A stretch of DNA of 49,072 nucleotides from Nitrospira sp. (GCA_018242685.1 JAFEBM010000017.1:1-49072); one strand, 5' to 3'; positions 8,366 to 17,485 are shown, counted from the stretch's first letter. A program made the numbers and translations. Notes: generated by a model not told the origin, from the sequence alone.

Positions 8366-8518
8366 CATGTTGGTCTCAGCATCCCCTTGTCCACGATGTT
8401 ACAGATCCTGTCCGTGACGCTCTTCGAGAAACTGCTGCTGCAACAAGCCTTTATCGATACCGACTCGTTCCTGCCGCCACCCGAAATCGCAAACCAATTG
8501 AATCTATTCGACAGTTAA
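8366..8518 (+). pseudogene. C-terminal remnant of an IS4-type transposase
   Basis: About 50 codons end in TAA at 8518. They include LQILSVTLFEK and end with NQLNLFDS, the typical tail of IS4-type DDE transposases (LSVTLFEKTP then NQLxLFDF). The reading frame is fused by chance to the reversed HDOD fragment at its left, so the catalytic core is gone. The bases after the stop (CCGAACGCTGGTG) resemble the CCGGACACTACTG stretch at the start of the window, possibly the insertion-sequence end. Confidence 0.6.
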
Positions 8519-9057
8519 CCGAACGCTGGTGAATACGTATATTGTCGGCTCATCTCCTATGACTAGCGGCAATCTGATCGGCCCAACTTCCGTATGACCT
8601 CTCCGGTGTCGAAGACGCCTTGTTTGTTTTTGCCGAAAGAACCGGTCACGCTAGTGGACTCCTGAAAGGACTGTCGGCAGACGCACAGATGGGAATTTCC
8701 ATCGACATGATGATCGTCGAATCCCGAGAAATGTAGTGCGCGCGAAGAAGAGGGTTCTCCCCGGATTTGGGCAGATGAACTTCACCGGCTCCTGAATTCC
8801 CAGACAATTTCAAAGCAGCAATAGAAATAGTCTCCGGTACGTAAAATCGACTTCCTTTCAGCTACCGAATAAATCCGCATCGTTGTCCGACCCTCAATCG
8901 AGAATCACGCTCCACACAACTCGGTGTTCTTCAATGCGCAAATGGTACGGATTTCCCCCCCAAAGTTGGACTGTTTTCGGGTACCTCCCTCGATATCCTT
9001 CGCCGGCACAGAATGCGCCCCCAATAGCGTCCAACTTACCCAACGAGGTAGCGGCTC
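8519..9057. other. Gene-poor region with possible gene decay
   Basis: No intact gene is recognised in these 539 bases. From 8581 to 8736 the plus strand holds a 51-codon stretch with coding-like composition (GVEDALFVFAERTGHASG and GISIDMMIVESREM) ending in TAG, but a stop lies just upstream and there is no plausible start, so it may be a gene fragment of unknown family. The remainder shows no convincing structure. The last part should hold the promoter of the Kelch lipoprotein gene, but I cannot pick a clear one. Confidence 0.3.
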
Positions 9058-11301
9058 ATGATCTCCGGTGAACGCTTCAAGCGATTTATCCGTTCAGGAT
9101 TCCTGCTTGCTCCACTCTTTCTTCTTGCCTGTTCCAGCGGTGGCGGAGAAGAAAGCGTCCCGTCCGGTTCTCCATTGACACCTGCTGGTCCCCCGATTAC
9201 TTGGACACTGAAGAACTCAATGCCGACACCGCGTACGGAATTTGGCGTGGCGACAGTCAACAATAAGATCTATGCGATTGGGGGTTACTCGGGATCGGTT
9301 CTCCGAACAGTGGAAGAATATGATCCTGCTACAGACATCTGGACTCGCAAAGCAGACATGCCGACTCCACGCCGACAACTGATCATCGTCTCCGTCAATA
9401 ACAAAATCTATGCGATCGGCGGAGTCAACTTTTCCTCAGATCCGAATAACCTGATCTACTCTTATTCCACGGAAGAATACAATCCTGCCACCAACACATG
9501 GGCCTCGAAAGCCTCCATGCCGACTGGTGGCGCAGTGAACAATGTGCTTGGGAATCGTTTTATCGGTGGGGCTGTTGCAAACGGAAAGATTTATATCGCA
9601 GCCCACAACAATCCAGGGACGCTCTCACCGATCACACACACACACGAGTACGATCCCGCTGCAAATATGTGGACGAGTAAGACACAACCTCCGTTTAGTT
9701 ACACGCGATATACGGTGGCATCCTCGAATAACAAGGTATATGCCCTTTCCGACATCGGGGAACTGGCAGAATATGATCCTCTGAAAGATAACTGGATCAT
9801 TCGACCTCCGCTATCAACCCACCGGTTCCGCACCGGTCTTGCCTCCGTTGGAGGGAGACTTTTTTCCATTGGCGGAGGACAGAACTCCTCTCCTGTCAGC
9901 ACCGTGGAAGAGTATGATCCCGAGACCAAGAACTGGGCCTTGAGAGCGTCCATGGCTTCTCCTCGCGTCTCGGTTGCAGTCGGAGAGGCGCTAGGCAAGC
10001 TGTACGCAATTGGTGGATCCTCAAATACCAGCGAGACCTTCCCCTCCCCCCTGACTACTGTGGAAGAAGGCACGCTCCCTCCCCCTGGGTCAGTCCTTCA
10101 GATTCCCACGGGAGACGGAGTCACGACGGGCAGTGGTCAAGTAACCGTCCGCTGGAATCCAGTTGCCGGAGCAACGTCCTATAACCTCTACATGGCCTCG
10201 GACAGCAACCTTGATCGGGGCAACTATGCCGGCTTACCCGATGGAGCAAAGTTTGTCGGTGTGACATCTCCCCATACGATCACCGGGTTGACCAATGGTA
10301 AAACCTACTACTTCTTTGTGACTGCGGCCGATGCTGGTCGAGAAAGTGAAGAGTCTTTCGGCTCTTCCGCTACTCCCACAGCTCCACCAGGCCTCCTCTG
10401 GCGCACAAAAGCGTCGATGCCGACAGCTCGTCTTGAAGCCGGTGCCGCAGTCGTCAATGGCAAAGTCTATGTCGTCGGAGGATTTTCAGGAAACGCGCTG
10501 GCGACAACCGAAGCATACGATCCGGTTGTGGACACATGGACGATTCGAGCCGACATGCCTACCGCCCGCCGCTCTCCGGTTGTGGCAACGGTGAACAACA
10601 AAATCTATGCAATTGGAGGGATGAATTACATTGATGTCAACCAAGTGACCTACTCCTACGAAACCGAGGAGTATGACCCGTCGACCAACACCTGGGCTGC
10701 CAAGGCATCAATGCCGACCGGTAATTCTGTGAACTCCGCCCTCGGCAATCGCTTCATCGCCGGCACGGCTGTGAACGGCAAGATTTATATCACCGTGTTC
10801 AACAACGGCGGCGCCCCACCGATTTCCTCGACGTTTGAGTACGATCCAGCGACAAATACATGGGATACCAACAAGTCGCCAGCCCCCTTCGGCAATGCAC
10901 AGTATACAGTGGCACCATTGGGTGGGAAATTATACACACTCACATCTGGCTCATTTGCGGAATATACTCCCGCAACCAACACATGGATCATTCGACCATC
11001 CCCTCCACACACTCTCTCCCAAATGAGGCTCGTTGCGGTTCCCACAAAGAACAAGCTGTACGCGATTGGTAGCTACAGCGCCTCGGATATCCATGACACC
11101 GTACAAGAATACGACCCCGCTTCCAATGTGTGGACAACACAAGTCTCCGTTCCGGTTCCGAGACATTCTACAACGACTGCTCAAGTAGGAGGAAAAGTGT
11201 ACGTGTTTGGCGGTTCTCTCTTCCCCGATTTTGTCAGTGTAGGAGGAGTCTCAACATTCATTAGGCCACTCCCCTTATCAGATGTAGAAGAAGGTCAATG
11301 A
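9058..11301 (+). CDS. Lipoprotein with two Kelch domains separated by a fibronectin III-like domain
   Basis: 747-aa predicted lipoprotein. The signal peptide ends in the lipobox LLAC (Cys25). Residues ~45-335 hold repeated Kelch blades (IYAIGG, VEEYDPATDIW and MPTPR motifs), residues ~345-425 a fibronectin III-like domain (VTVRWNPVAGATSYNLYM, ITGLTNGKTYYFFVTA), and residues ~428-746 a second Kelch propeller. The two Kelch halves are clearly duplicates: each has the TEEYxPxTNTWAxKASMPTG segment, a GNRFI segment and an NGKIYI segment in the same order. GAGG lies nine bases before the ATG. Kelch propellers bind protein or carbohydrate; the ligand here is unknown. The gene sits in an accessory region next to gene remnants. 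Confidence 0.85.
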   Translation: MISGERFKRFIRSGFLLAPLFLLACSSGGGEESVPSGSPLTPAGPPITWTLKNSMPTPRTEFGVATVNNKIYAIGGYSGSVLRTVEEYDPATDIWTRKADMPTPRRQLIIVSVNNKIYAIGGVNFSSDPNNLIYSYSTEEYNPATNTWASKASMPTGGAVNNVLGNRFIGGAVANGKIYIAAHNNPGTLSPITHTHEYDPAANMWTSKTQPPFSYTRYTVASSNNKVYALSDIGELAEYDPLKDNWIIRPPLSTHRFRTGLASVGGRLFSIGGGQNSSPVSTVEEYDPETKNWALRASMASPRVSVAVGEALGKLYAIGGSSNTSETFPSPLTTVEEGTLPPPGSVLQIPTGDGVTTGSGQVTVRWNPVAGATSYNLYMASDSNLDRGNYAGLPDGAKFVGVTSPHTITGLTNGKTYYFFVTAADAGRESEESFGSSATPTAPPGLLWRTKASMPTARLEAGAAVVNGKVYVVGGFSGNALATTEAYDPVVDTWTIRADMPTARRSPVVATVNNKIYAIGGMNYIDVNQVTYSYETEEYDPSTNTWAAKASMPTGNSVNSALGNRFIAGTAVNGKIYITVFNNGGAPPISSTFEYDPATNTWDTNKSPAPFGNAQYTVAPLGGKLYTLTSGSFAEYTPATNTWIIRPSPPHTLSQMRLVAVPTKNKLYAIGSYSASDIHDTVQEYDPASNVWTTQVSVPVPRHSTTTAQVGGKVYVFGGSLFPDFVSVGGVSTFIRPLPLSDVEEGQ

Positions 11302-11373
11302 GGCAGGCATCGCTTTCTAAGGCTTTCAGCTCGTAATCACATTCCGGGCCGCAGGATCAGAAAACGGCATGCA

Positions 11374-11427
11374 TTCACCACAGGCGGTGAAGAGCTCACC
11401 GTAATGGCCGAGACCATCTACGGTCTC
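11374..11427. terminator. Possible bidirectional hairpins between convergent genes
   Basis: Two short stems lie between the convergent Kelch and HDOD genes: TTCACC/GGTGAA (11374-11391) and GAGACC/GGTCTC (11410-11427). Neither has a strong T-run, so terminator function is uncertain. Confidence 0.3.
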
Positions 11428-11444
11428 AGCAACTTTCTGGCAAG

Positions 11445-12302
11445 TTACGCGGCCATGGCGCGGGGATGGATCAGCGCCAGGGTATCTTGCAGTTTTGCCC
11501 GAGCATCCGTGAGCAATGCCGGAAGGTTGGCCGGCACAAACCGTGTGGCGGTGATGGCATGGGGGTTGAACGGTAATGTAGCAGGACGCCGACTCGGCTC
11601 GAGCTCTTCGTAATCGGCGACGACACCGGCCAGATGAACGATGGACGCATGGATGATGAATTCACCGGAATCGTTTGGGCTCAGTTGACAGCGAATGGCC
11701 TGTTCGATCTGCACAGGCATGCCCCAAGACCGAATGAGTTCTGCCCCCACTTCCGCAAAGTCGCACCCGATATTGGATTGCTCCACTTCGGCCAGGGAAG
11801 CTTCGAGGTAGCCCGCTTCAATGAGAGCGGACTGGGCCCGCTGCGGGATGGTCTGGTAGAGGACGAGATGGCCGATGTCCCGCAGCAGACCTTCGATGAA
11901 GAAACGCTCGCTATCCTCAATGCCGCAAGACTTCGCGATCTTTCCGGCGAGCAAGGCACAAAGCACGCTTTTGCGCCAGAACATTGTGACGTCCATGAAT
12001 TCAATCGGCATTCCGGAGAAGGTCCGTCCGACAGTCGTTGCTGCGACCAGATCGTTGATGGCTTGCATACCGACGATGTTGACGGCGCGGGAAATAGTGT
12101 CAATCTGCTTGGGAAACCCATAGAGGGGGCTGTTGACGATACGGAGAAGCCTGGCTGAGATGGCCGGATCCAGCTTAAGGACCTCGGCAAGGTCATCCTT
12201 GTTCGAATCCAGGTCGTCCACCACCTCTCGCACGCGGAAATAGATCTCAGGCAAGGTGAAGACCGTGGTGCAGGACTGAACCAGTTCGCTCGCCAAAGGC
12301 AT
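11445..12302 (-). CDS. HDOD-domain signalling protein
   Basis: 285-aa stand-alone HDOD protein. Residues ~10-205 show the family pattern: LKLDPAISARLLRIVNSPLYGF, then ISRAVNIVGMQAINDLV, FWRKSVLCALLAGKIAK and GLLRDIGHLVL. HDOD proteins belong to the HD superfamily but often lack catalysis and serve in signalling with response regulators or GGDEF proteins; no partner lies nearby. The start at 12302 has AAGGA about nine bases upstream. The last ~70 residues (after RCQLSPNDSGEF) are outside the core. A broken copy of this gene's 3' end lies about 3 kb to the left, so this locus has been duplicated. Confidence 0.85.
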   Translation of the reverse strand: MPLASELVQSCTTVFTLPEIYFRVREVVDDLDSNKDDLAEVLKLDPAISARLLRIVNSPLYGFPKQIDTISRAVNIVGMQAINDLVAATTVGRTFSGMPIEFMDVTMFWRKSVLCALLAGKIAKSCGIEDSERFFIEGLLRDIGHLVLYQTIPQRAQSALIEAGYLEASLAEVEQSNIGCDFAEVGAELIRSWGMPVQIEQAIRCQLSPNDSGEFIIHASIVHLAGVVADYEELEPSRRPATLPFNPHAITATRFVPANLPALLTDARAKLQDTLALIHPRAMAA

Positions 12303-12568
12303 GATGGGAATCCTTTCAGTTCTGGATCGATGGAGACCGGCTTCCGCCTTCTTTATCGGTTATCAACGGGTAGAACTGTAGAAGAAGCGGTGGAAAGATA
12401 AAAAGTCTCCATGTGATTTAACAACACACTCCTCCGCCTCTCAACAACTGCACCTTCCCCTATTTCATCTTCATGAACCGGCACCGTTCCAAGAGAGGGT
12501 AGTCACCACGTGATCTTGTGGTTCTGAACCATGCGTCGTGAGGACGAACCTCGCGGCAAGTGACGCCG

Positions 12569-13054
12569 TCACTGGAGCCCGCGTTCGATCAACCGGGCTT
12601 CTACTTCCAGATGTTTGCTCTCCAACTGGTGCCGCTGTTGACGAAGGTCCTCCATTGCCTTCACATACTGGCGGCGGTGCTGTTGCCACTGAGCGAGCAA
12701 CTCGGCCTTCTCCTCCCCGCTCAGCTGGACCCGCTGAAGGGTATCGCGTGTCAAGACAAGATGGTTGCGCTGCACGATCCATTGCCGCTGCTGAAGTTCC
12801 CATCCGGACAGGTCCAGCGCCTGCAATTCCTGCAAGGCCGAATCGGTTCCAGCCGACGCCTGCCGAACATCGTTCATGCGCTTCGACACCCTCTCGATGT
12901 TGACGTTCAGTTGCGTGATGCCTTTGCTCAAGAGGTCAATGACCGGATTATCGGGAGGGACAAGCTCGCGCTGTATTTGACCGGTGTCGGCACAGGCTGC
13001 GACACTGATGGCAATCACACTTCCGACAAGCAGCTTTAGTCCACATCTGTTCAT
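12569..13054 (-). CDS. Small lipoprotein with coiled coil
   Basis: 161-aa predicted lipoprotein of unknown function. The ATG at 13054 is chosen because GGGAGGA lies just before it and the protein then starts with a lipoprotein signal ending VAAC. The mature part is highly charged and Gln rich, with long helical stretches (residues ~45-160) expected to form a coiled coil. The reading frame stays open upstream, but those residues do not look like a protein start. It precedes the HDOD gene on the same strand with a 266-base gap and follows another lipoprotein gene; no functional link is evident. Confidence 0.65.
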   Translation of the reverse strand: MNRCGLKLLVGSVIAISVAACADTGQIQRELVPPDNPVIDLLSKGITQLNVNIERVSKRMNDVRQASAGTDSALQELQALDLSGWELQQRQWIVQRNHLVLTRDTLQRVQLSGEEKAELLAQWQQHRRQYVKAMEDLRQQRHQLESKHLEVEARLIERGLQ

Positions 13055-13285
13055 ACATCCTCCCTCGCGAAAGAGAGCCATGACGTCCGTCAGCCGGCCG
13101 GCATGCTGTTCAAAAAATTCATGCCGGACGTCCAGGGTTGCTCCCTCACCATCTCCTCTTCGTCGATTGAAGAGAGCCAATGATTTGGGGAGCTGTCTCG
13201 TGGAACAATGTATTTTCCACTTACATATGCCCTGCGGCATCTTTCTTCGGCCATGAGGGAGATCCGTCTATCTATAACCTGTTCG

Positions 13286-13873
13286 TCACGGGGCAAAGGC
13301 CGGCGACTTTGGTTCGTCGGATGGGATACCGCTCTGCGGGCCGGATGCATCGATATACCGGATCGCCCTTCCCATGAGGATTCGCACGGTTTCATCATAC
13401 TCATACGGAACCGCCATGCTGCCGAACGGAACCCCTCCCCAAGGACCCCATCCCCCATAAAGACCGCCATACATTCCATACCCTCCATAACCCCCATATC
13501 CCCAGGGACCTCCGTAGTATGGGCTATTGTAGCCCCAGGGGCCGTACGAGCCGTAGAGGGGCTGATAAGACTGCCGGCGTATTGTCTGAGTTTGTGGCTT
13601 TTCAAAGACGACGGCATCGGCGCCAAGGGCGGCCGCTCGACTCAAGATCTTGTGTTGTAAGCTCCCGAAACTAAGCTGGCTGTCGTTGATCCGTAACTCC
13701 GCGAGATCGCGATGAGGTCTTGTCGGCGTCTGTCTCAACACGGCGACCTCCTCCGCAGATTCCTTGGGAGGAAAGGTGTCGTTAGTGAGCAAGATGGTAT
13801 CCACGCTTGCGCATGCGGAGAAGCATAAGCAGAAGCTGATGATGACCGGACTGGTCGCGATGTACCGTTCCAT
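13286..13873 (-). CDS. Lipoprotein with Gly/Tyr-rich segment
   Basis: 195-aa predicted lipoprotein, family not firmly recognised. From the ATG at 13873 it opens with a hydrophobic stretch ending FSAC, then ASVDTILLTN. A middle region (AELRINDSQLSFG, then AAALGADAVVFEK) resembles small outer-membrane lipoproteins that contain a LGADAVV-type segment. Residues ~115-155 are almost entirely Gly, Tyr, Trp and Pro (repeated GPWGY, YGGYG, YGGWG), a low-complexity stretch. No clear Shine-Dalgarno precedes the chosen start; in-frame starts up to 13966 exist but add a non-signal-like N-terminus. The flanking lipoprotein gene is on the same strand. Confidence 0.6.
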   Translation of the reverse strand: MERYIATSPVIISFCLCFSACASVDTILLTNDTFPPKESAEEVAVLRQTPTRPHRDLAELRINDSQLSFGSLQHKILSRAAALGADAVVFEKPQTQTIRRQSYQPLYGSYGPWGYNSPYYGGPWGYGGYGGYGMYGGLYGGWGPWGGVPFGSMAVPYEYDETVRILMGRAIRYIDASGPQSGIPSDEPKSPAFAP

Positions 13874-14174
13874 GTGAAACTTCGCGTCAGCCTTAAGCCG
13901 TCCGCCTTCATCGACGACACGGCTCGCCTGCTCACCCATCCGACTGCTCATCACCGGCCTCGACAACGTGGTTGAATCTAACGACAGCTTCCCCCATTAG
14001 GGCAAGCAATTACAAGACCAATCGGAAGAGAGGAGGCAAGAGGTCGTGACTCTTCTTGGCCAAGCCAAGTCCCAACAACAGCAACAACATCTGTAGGTCT
14101 CGACGTCCAGTGCGGGATCTGATCGGTAGGGTCTGGTCTTGTATCGTGCATTGAGCCTCAAACATAGGGAGGAG

Positions 14175-14218
14175 GGAATCCTAGGTCCAGACTCAATTGA
14201 GTCTGGACCTAGGATTCC
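14175..14218. repeat. 44-bp perfect palindrome overlapping the stop codon of the ABC-F gene
   Basis: Two 22-base arms (GGAATCCTAGGTCCAGACTC then AA, and its exact complement) meet with no loop. The stop codon TAG of the ABC-F gene (14211-14209) lies inside it, so the last codons form part of the right arm. No T-run follows on either side, so it is not a standard terminator, although the RNA would still form a very stable hairpin. Confidence 0.9.
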
Positions 14219-16041
14219 GCGCTACTGATCGCTTGCGCACGTTTCTCGTCCAGTTCGGCCCAGCGAGCGTAGAGGCGTTCGACTTCCATCTGGGCAACAT
14301 GAAGTGCAGCATACCGTTCTTGTAAATCAGTCGCGGATGAGGAGATGGATGGATCGTTGGTTGCAGCTTGACAGGCGGCTACCTGTCTTTCCGCTTCTAA
14401 GATCTTCGTTTCGATCTGGTCCCACTCCTTTTGTTCTTTGTACGACAGGCCTTTCCGTTTGGATGGCTGCGCTGGCGCGGAGCGCTCCTTTGAAATCTGA
14501 GGTCTTTCTTCTGCCGCTTTTCTCTCTTGCGCGGCTTCCCATTGGGCATAGTCGGCAAACCACTCGGCGTGGCCAATCCCATCGAGCGCCAGGAGTCTCG
14601 TGGAGACGCGGTCTAAGAGCCACCGATCATGCGTCACCAAGACAAGCGCGCCGGTAAATTCCAGCAAACTGTCTTCCAGGACATCGAGCGTCGGGATATC
14701 CAAATCGTTCGTCGGCTCGTCGAGAATCAAGAGATCTGCCGGTTGAAGCATGAGGCGTGCGATCAGCAGACGGGCCTGCTCTCCACCGGACAGACGTGAA
14801 ACCAGGAGATCCAGCTGCTCCGGCTTGAAGAGGAAGCGCTTGGCCCACGAGGCCAGATGCACGGACCGATCCTGGTACACGACGGCATCGCCGCCTGCTG
14901 GGGCAAGGGCGCGCCGCAACGTAGCTTGTTGGTCTAATGACTCGCGGTGTTGCTCGAAGGTCACTACGCGCAGCCGATCGGCACGCGTGATCGTGCCACT
15001 ATCCGGCTCTAGGGTTCCGGCTAAGAGCTTGAGGACTGTTGTTTTTCCGCTACCATTTGGGCCAAGGAGGCCAATCCGCTCGCCTGGAGCTAACAACATG
15101 TCTACGTCCGATACAATCCGCTTCCCGCTCAGTATTTTTTCAACACCTTTTGCGACCAGTAACTGTTTGGACTTTCGTCCCGAGGCTGTGAAGTCGATCC
15201 CGGCCGATCCCTGCGCTTGTCGCGATTCGATATCTTGTAGTTCGTCAATCAGCCGACCGGCTGAATCGATCCGGGCCTTGGCTTTGGTCGTGCGGGCTTT
15301 GGGTCCTCGCCTGAGCCATTCCACTTCCCGCCGGACTCGATTGGCCAACGACGATTGATAATCGGCCTGTGCCTGTAACACGGCGTTGCGCTGTTCCAAA
15401 AACTCGCTGTACCGGCCGTTTGCTTGAAAGACGCCGTTAGCGTATCGGCGATTCAATTCCCAGATCCGCGTGGTCACCGACTCTAAGAATCGCCGATCAT
15501 GGCTGATGACGATGAAAGCGTGGGGCTCGGTTTTCAAGAGACCTTCAAGCCAGAGAATGCCTTCGATGTCCAGGTGGTTGGTCGGCTCGTCCAAGAGCAG
15601 CACGTCCGGCTCCAACATCAGCGATTGTGCGATCGCCAGCCGTTTCTTCCATCCACCCGACAGCGTCGAGACGGGTTGATCTGAGCGACAAAACCCGCCG
15701 AGGCTGAGAGCTTTGGCAATACGCGCTCCCTGCTCATGCGGGTCTAACCCCTCGTCCAGAAGGACTTGGGACAGGGTATCTTCGACCGAGTGTGGCTCAA
15801 CAAATGAGGGTTCTTGCGGGACATAGCCGATATGGAGCTGCCGCCGCACCGACCTGATGCCACAATCCGGTTCCTCAAGGCCGGCCAATATCTTGAGCAA
15901 CGTCGATTTTCCAGAACCGTTGGGACCGATGAGTCCGACGTGATCCCCTTCACAAAGTCCGAGCGAGAGGTCACTGAACAACGGCTTCACACCGTAGCTC
16001 TTCCCAAGTGACTCGCAACTGAGCAGTAGGATTGGTGGCAT
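14209..16041 (-). CDS. uup: ABC-F ATPase, Uup type
   Basis: ABC-F family ATPase of about 610 aa with two ABC domains and no membrane segments; such proteins act on ribosomes or translation. Domain 1 has Walker A GPNGSGKST (residues ~40-48), signature LSGGWKKR and Walker B LLLDEPTNHLD. Domain 2 has GPNGSGKTT, LSGGEQAR and LILDEPTNDLD. The linker between them (RREVEWLRRGPKARTTKAKAR) is typical of Uup, and a charged C-terminal coiled coil follows SKRKGLSYKEQKEWD. The start MPPILLL at 16041 is preferred over an upstream TTG at 16089 because family members begin there. The closest known type is Uup rather than EttA; precise role unknown. Confidence 0.88.
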   Translation of the reverse strand: MPPILLLSCESLGKSYGVKPLFSDLSLGLCEGDHVGLIGPNGSGKSTLLKILAGLEEPDCGIRSVRRQLHIGYVPQEPSFVEPHSVEDTLSQVLLDEGLDPHEQGARIAKALSLGGFCRSDQPVSTLSGGWKKRLAIAQSLMLEPDVLLLDEPTNHLDIEGILWLEGLLKTEPHAFIVISHDRRFLESVTTRIWELNRRYANGVFQANGRYSEFLEQRNAVLQAQADYQSSLANRVRREVEWLRRGPKARTTKAKARIDSAGRLIDELQDIESRQAQGSAGIDFTASGRKSKQLLVAKGVEKILSGKRIVSDVDMLLAPGERIGLLGPNGSGKTTVLKLLAGTLEPDSGTITRADRLRVVTFEQHRESLDQQATLRRALAPAGGDAVVYQDRSVHLASWAKRFLFKPEQLDLLVSRLSGGEQARLLIARLMLQPADLLILDEPTNDLDIPTLDVLEDSLLEFTGALVLVTHDRWLLDRVSTRLLALDGIGHAEWFADYAQWEAAQERKAAEERPQISKERSAPAQPSKRKGLSYKEQKEWDQIETKILEAERQVAACQAATNDPSISSSATDLQERYAALHVAQMEVERLYARWAELDEKRAQAISSAES

Positions 16042-16127
16042 GACAGTAGTGTACGTGATCGGAGCTCGAGTGAGCAGGCGTTTCGGCAACCGTTTCGTGC
16101 AGCTACCAGCAGTGGGCTGTACGAAGA

Positions 16128-16892
16128 CTACGGAGCTTTTTGTTCTTCAAACGCGCGAAGGAGGTCAGAGACTGACAGTACCCCGATGATCGTGGCATCA
16201 GCAGTCACCGGCAGGTGTCGGATGCTTTGCTTCTTCATCATCGACATAGCTTCGGCGAGGGACTCATCTTCTTCAATCGTCACAAGCGGCCGGCTCATGC
16301 ACGTGGCGACGGTTGTGGTATTCGGGTCAAGCCCTTTGGCAACGGCTTTGCGTGTCAGGTCTGAATCGGTGACGATGCCGATATACCGAGACCCGTCGTC
16401 GACGATCAGCGAGCCGACTTTGTGCTTTTGCAATAGTTGTCCCGCTTGTTTGATGGTCGCATCCCGGTGGATGCTTCGCACGTCGTGCGACATATAGTCT
16501 TCAACAAGCGCCGTCTCGATCCCTTTCCCTTTCCTCGTTGCCTGCAATCGTCGACGTAATTCGAGATCGGCCAGACAGCTTTCCAATACTTGCCGTCGCT
16601 GTTGAAGGCTCTCCCGTTCAATATTGTGAGTTCCGCTTTCCTGCGCCTCTTCAGGTAAAAGTGCCGATTCCCCCGTCTTTGCAAAGAAGTAGGCCTCTGA
16701 TTGGTCCGATGCCGCGCCGAACACCTGAGCAATCAGCTCTTCCGCCGCTTCGTCGAAATCTTCAAGTGAAACCGCCCCGCGCCTTCGCGAGAGGAAGGGT
16801 TGAAATTTCACGAGCTGTTGCTTGAAGCGCTCGACGTACCGATCGAGAATATCACTCCGCGTCAACCCTGTACGAACTCGTTTCGGCATCAT
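16128..16892 (-). CDS. CBS-domain pair protein
   Basis: 254-aa protein. The C-terminal part (~residues 128-252) holds two CBS domains (VEDYMSHDVRSIHRDATI; VGSLIVDDGSRYIGIVTDSDL; then CMSRPLVTIEEDESLAEA; IRHLPVTADATIIGVLSVSDL). CBS pairs bind adenosyl nucleotides and regulate partner proteins. The first ~110 residues are charged and helical and match no family I recognise. AGGAGG precedes two adjacent ATG codons; the second (16889) has the better spacing. It lies 86 bases upstream of the uup-type gene on the same strand, so co-transcription is possible. Confidence 0.8.
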   Translation of the reverse strand: MMPKRVRTGLTRSDILDRYVERFKQQLVKFQPFLSRRRGAVSLEDFDEAAEELIAQVFGAASDQSEAYFFAKTGESALLPEEAQESGTHNIERESLQQRRQVLESCLADLELRRRLQATRKGKGIETALVEDYMSHDVRSIHRDATIKQAGQLLQKHKVGSLIVDDGSRYIGIVTDSDLTRKAVAKGLDPNTTTVATCMSRPLVTIEEDESLAEAMSMMKKQSIRHLPVTADATIIGVLSVSDLLRAFEEQKAP

Positions 16893-17058
16893 CTTCCTCC
16901 TGGTTATGAGCGCGAGAATAACCTAATCTGAAGATGACGCTCAAGTGGTCCCTGAAACTCACCCTTCGATGTTGCTTGATTTTTTATCCGTAACCCCTTA
17001 TGCATCAAAATCGGATCAAGCTGGATGATCCGATAGGCGCCACACGCGATCAACTGCC

Positions 17059-17451
17059 ATGAAGAGCTTGCTGGTCATCGCCCTGCTGATACTGCTCAAT
17101 GCCGGCCCGGTCTATGCCCGATGGGAGGCTCTCGAAAAACAGTACCAACCTACCGGTCTCGAGACCCTGTACTTCGATCCGGACACGATTCACCAAGAGG
17201 GGACTCGTGCGACACTCTGGCAATTAACGGATCTCAAATGGAACAGCACAACGCGCTTCTTATCCTTCAAAACCCGTAAGGAATTTGACTGTGAGCAGTC
17301 TCGCGTGCGCATCCTGCAGGTCGTCGAATTTTCCCGCCAGATGGGCACAGGCAAGTCAGCCGCCGGCTACATAGAAAACGGCAGCTGGCAGCCGGTAGAA
17401 GCGCGCAAGCTCAATCATGCACTGTGGAAGGCCGCTTGCGGGAAACGCTAA
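17059..17451 (+). CDS. Small secreted protein, surface-adhesin E-like
   Basis: 130-aa protein with a classic signal peptide (residues ~1-20, ending VYARW). The mature part follows the pattern of the surface-adhesin protein E-like domain: W near the start, LYFDPDTIHQEG, an ATLWQLTDLK strand, FDCEQSRVRIL and a final Cys in WKAAC, the two cysteines probably forming a disulfide. The domain is common as a small periplasmic or surface protein of unknown function. It is the only plus-strand gene in a long minus-strand stretch and is convergent with glnA, ending 34 bases from its stop. Confidence 0.7.
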   Translation: MKSLLVIALLILLNAGPVYARWEALEKQYQPTGLETLYFDPDTIHQEGTRATLWQLTDLKWNSTTRFLSFKTRKEFDCEQSRVRILQVVEFSRQMGTGKSAAGYIENGSWQPVEARKLNHALWKAACGKR

Positions 17452-17485
17452 TCCTCCAGCGGTGCCCGACGACGACTCTTTACGG

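Noticed and set aside
8294..8518. Open frame of 74 codons treated as one gene
   Set aside because: Its first part is the reverse of an HDOD fragment and its second part a transposase tail; the fusion is accidental.
8883..9071. Plus-strand 62-codon frame before the Kelch gene
   Set aside because: No Shine-Dalgarno, no recognisable composition, and it overlaps the true start of the Kelch gene.
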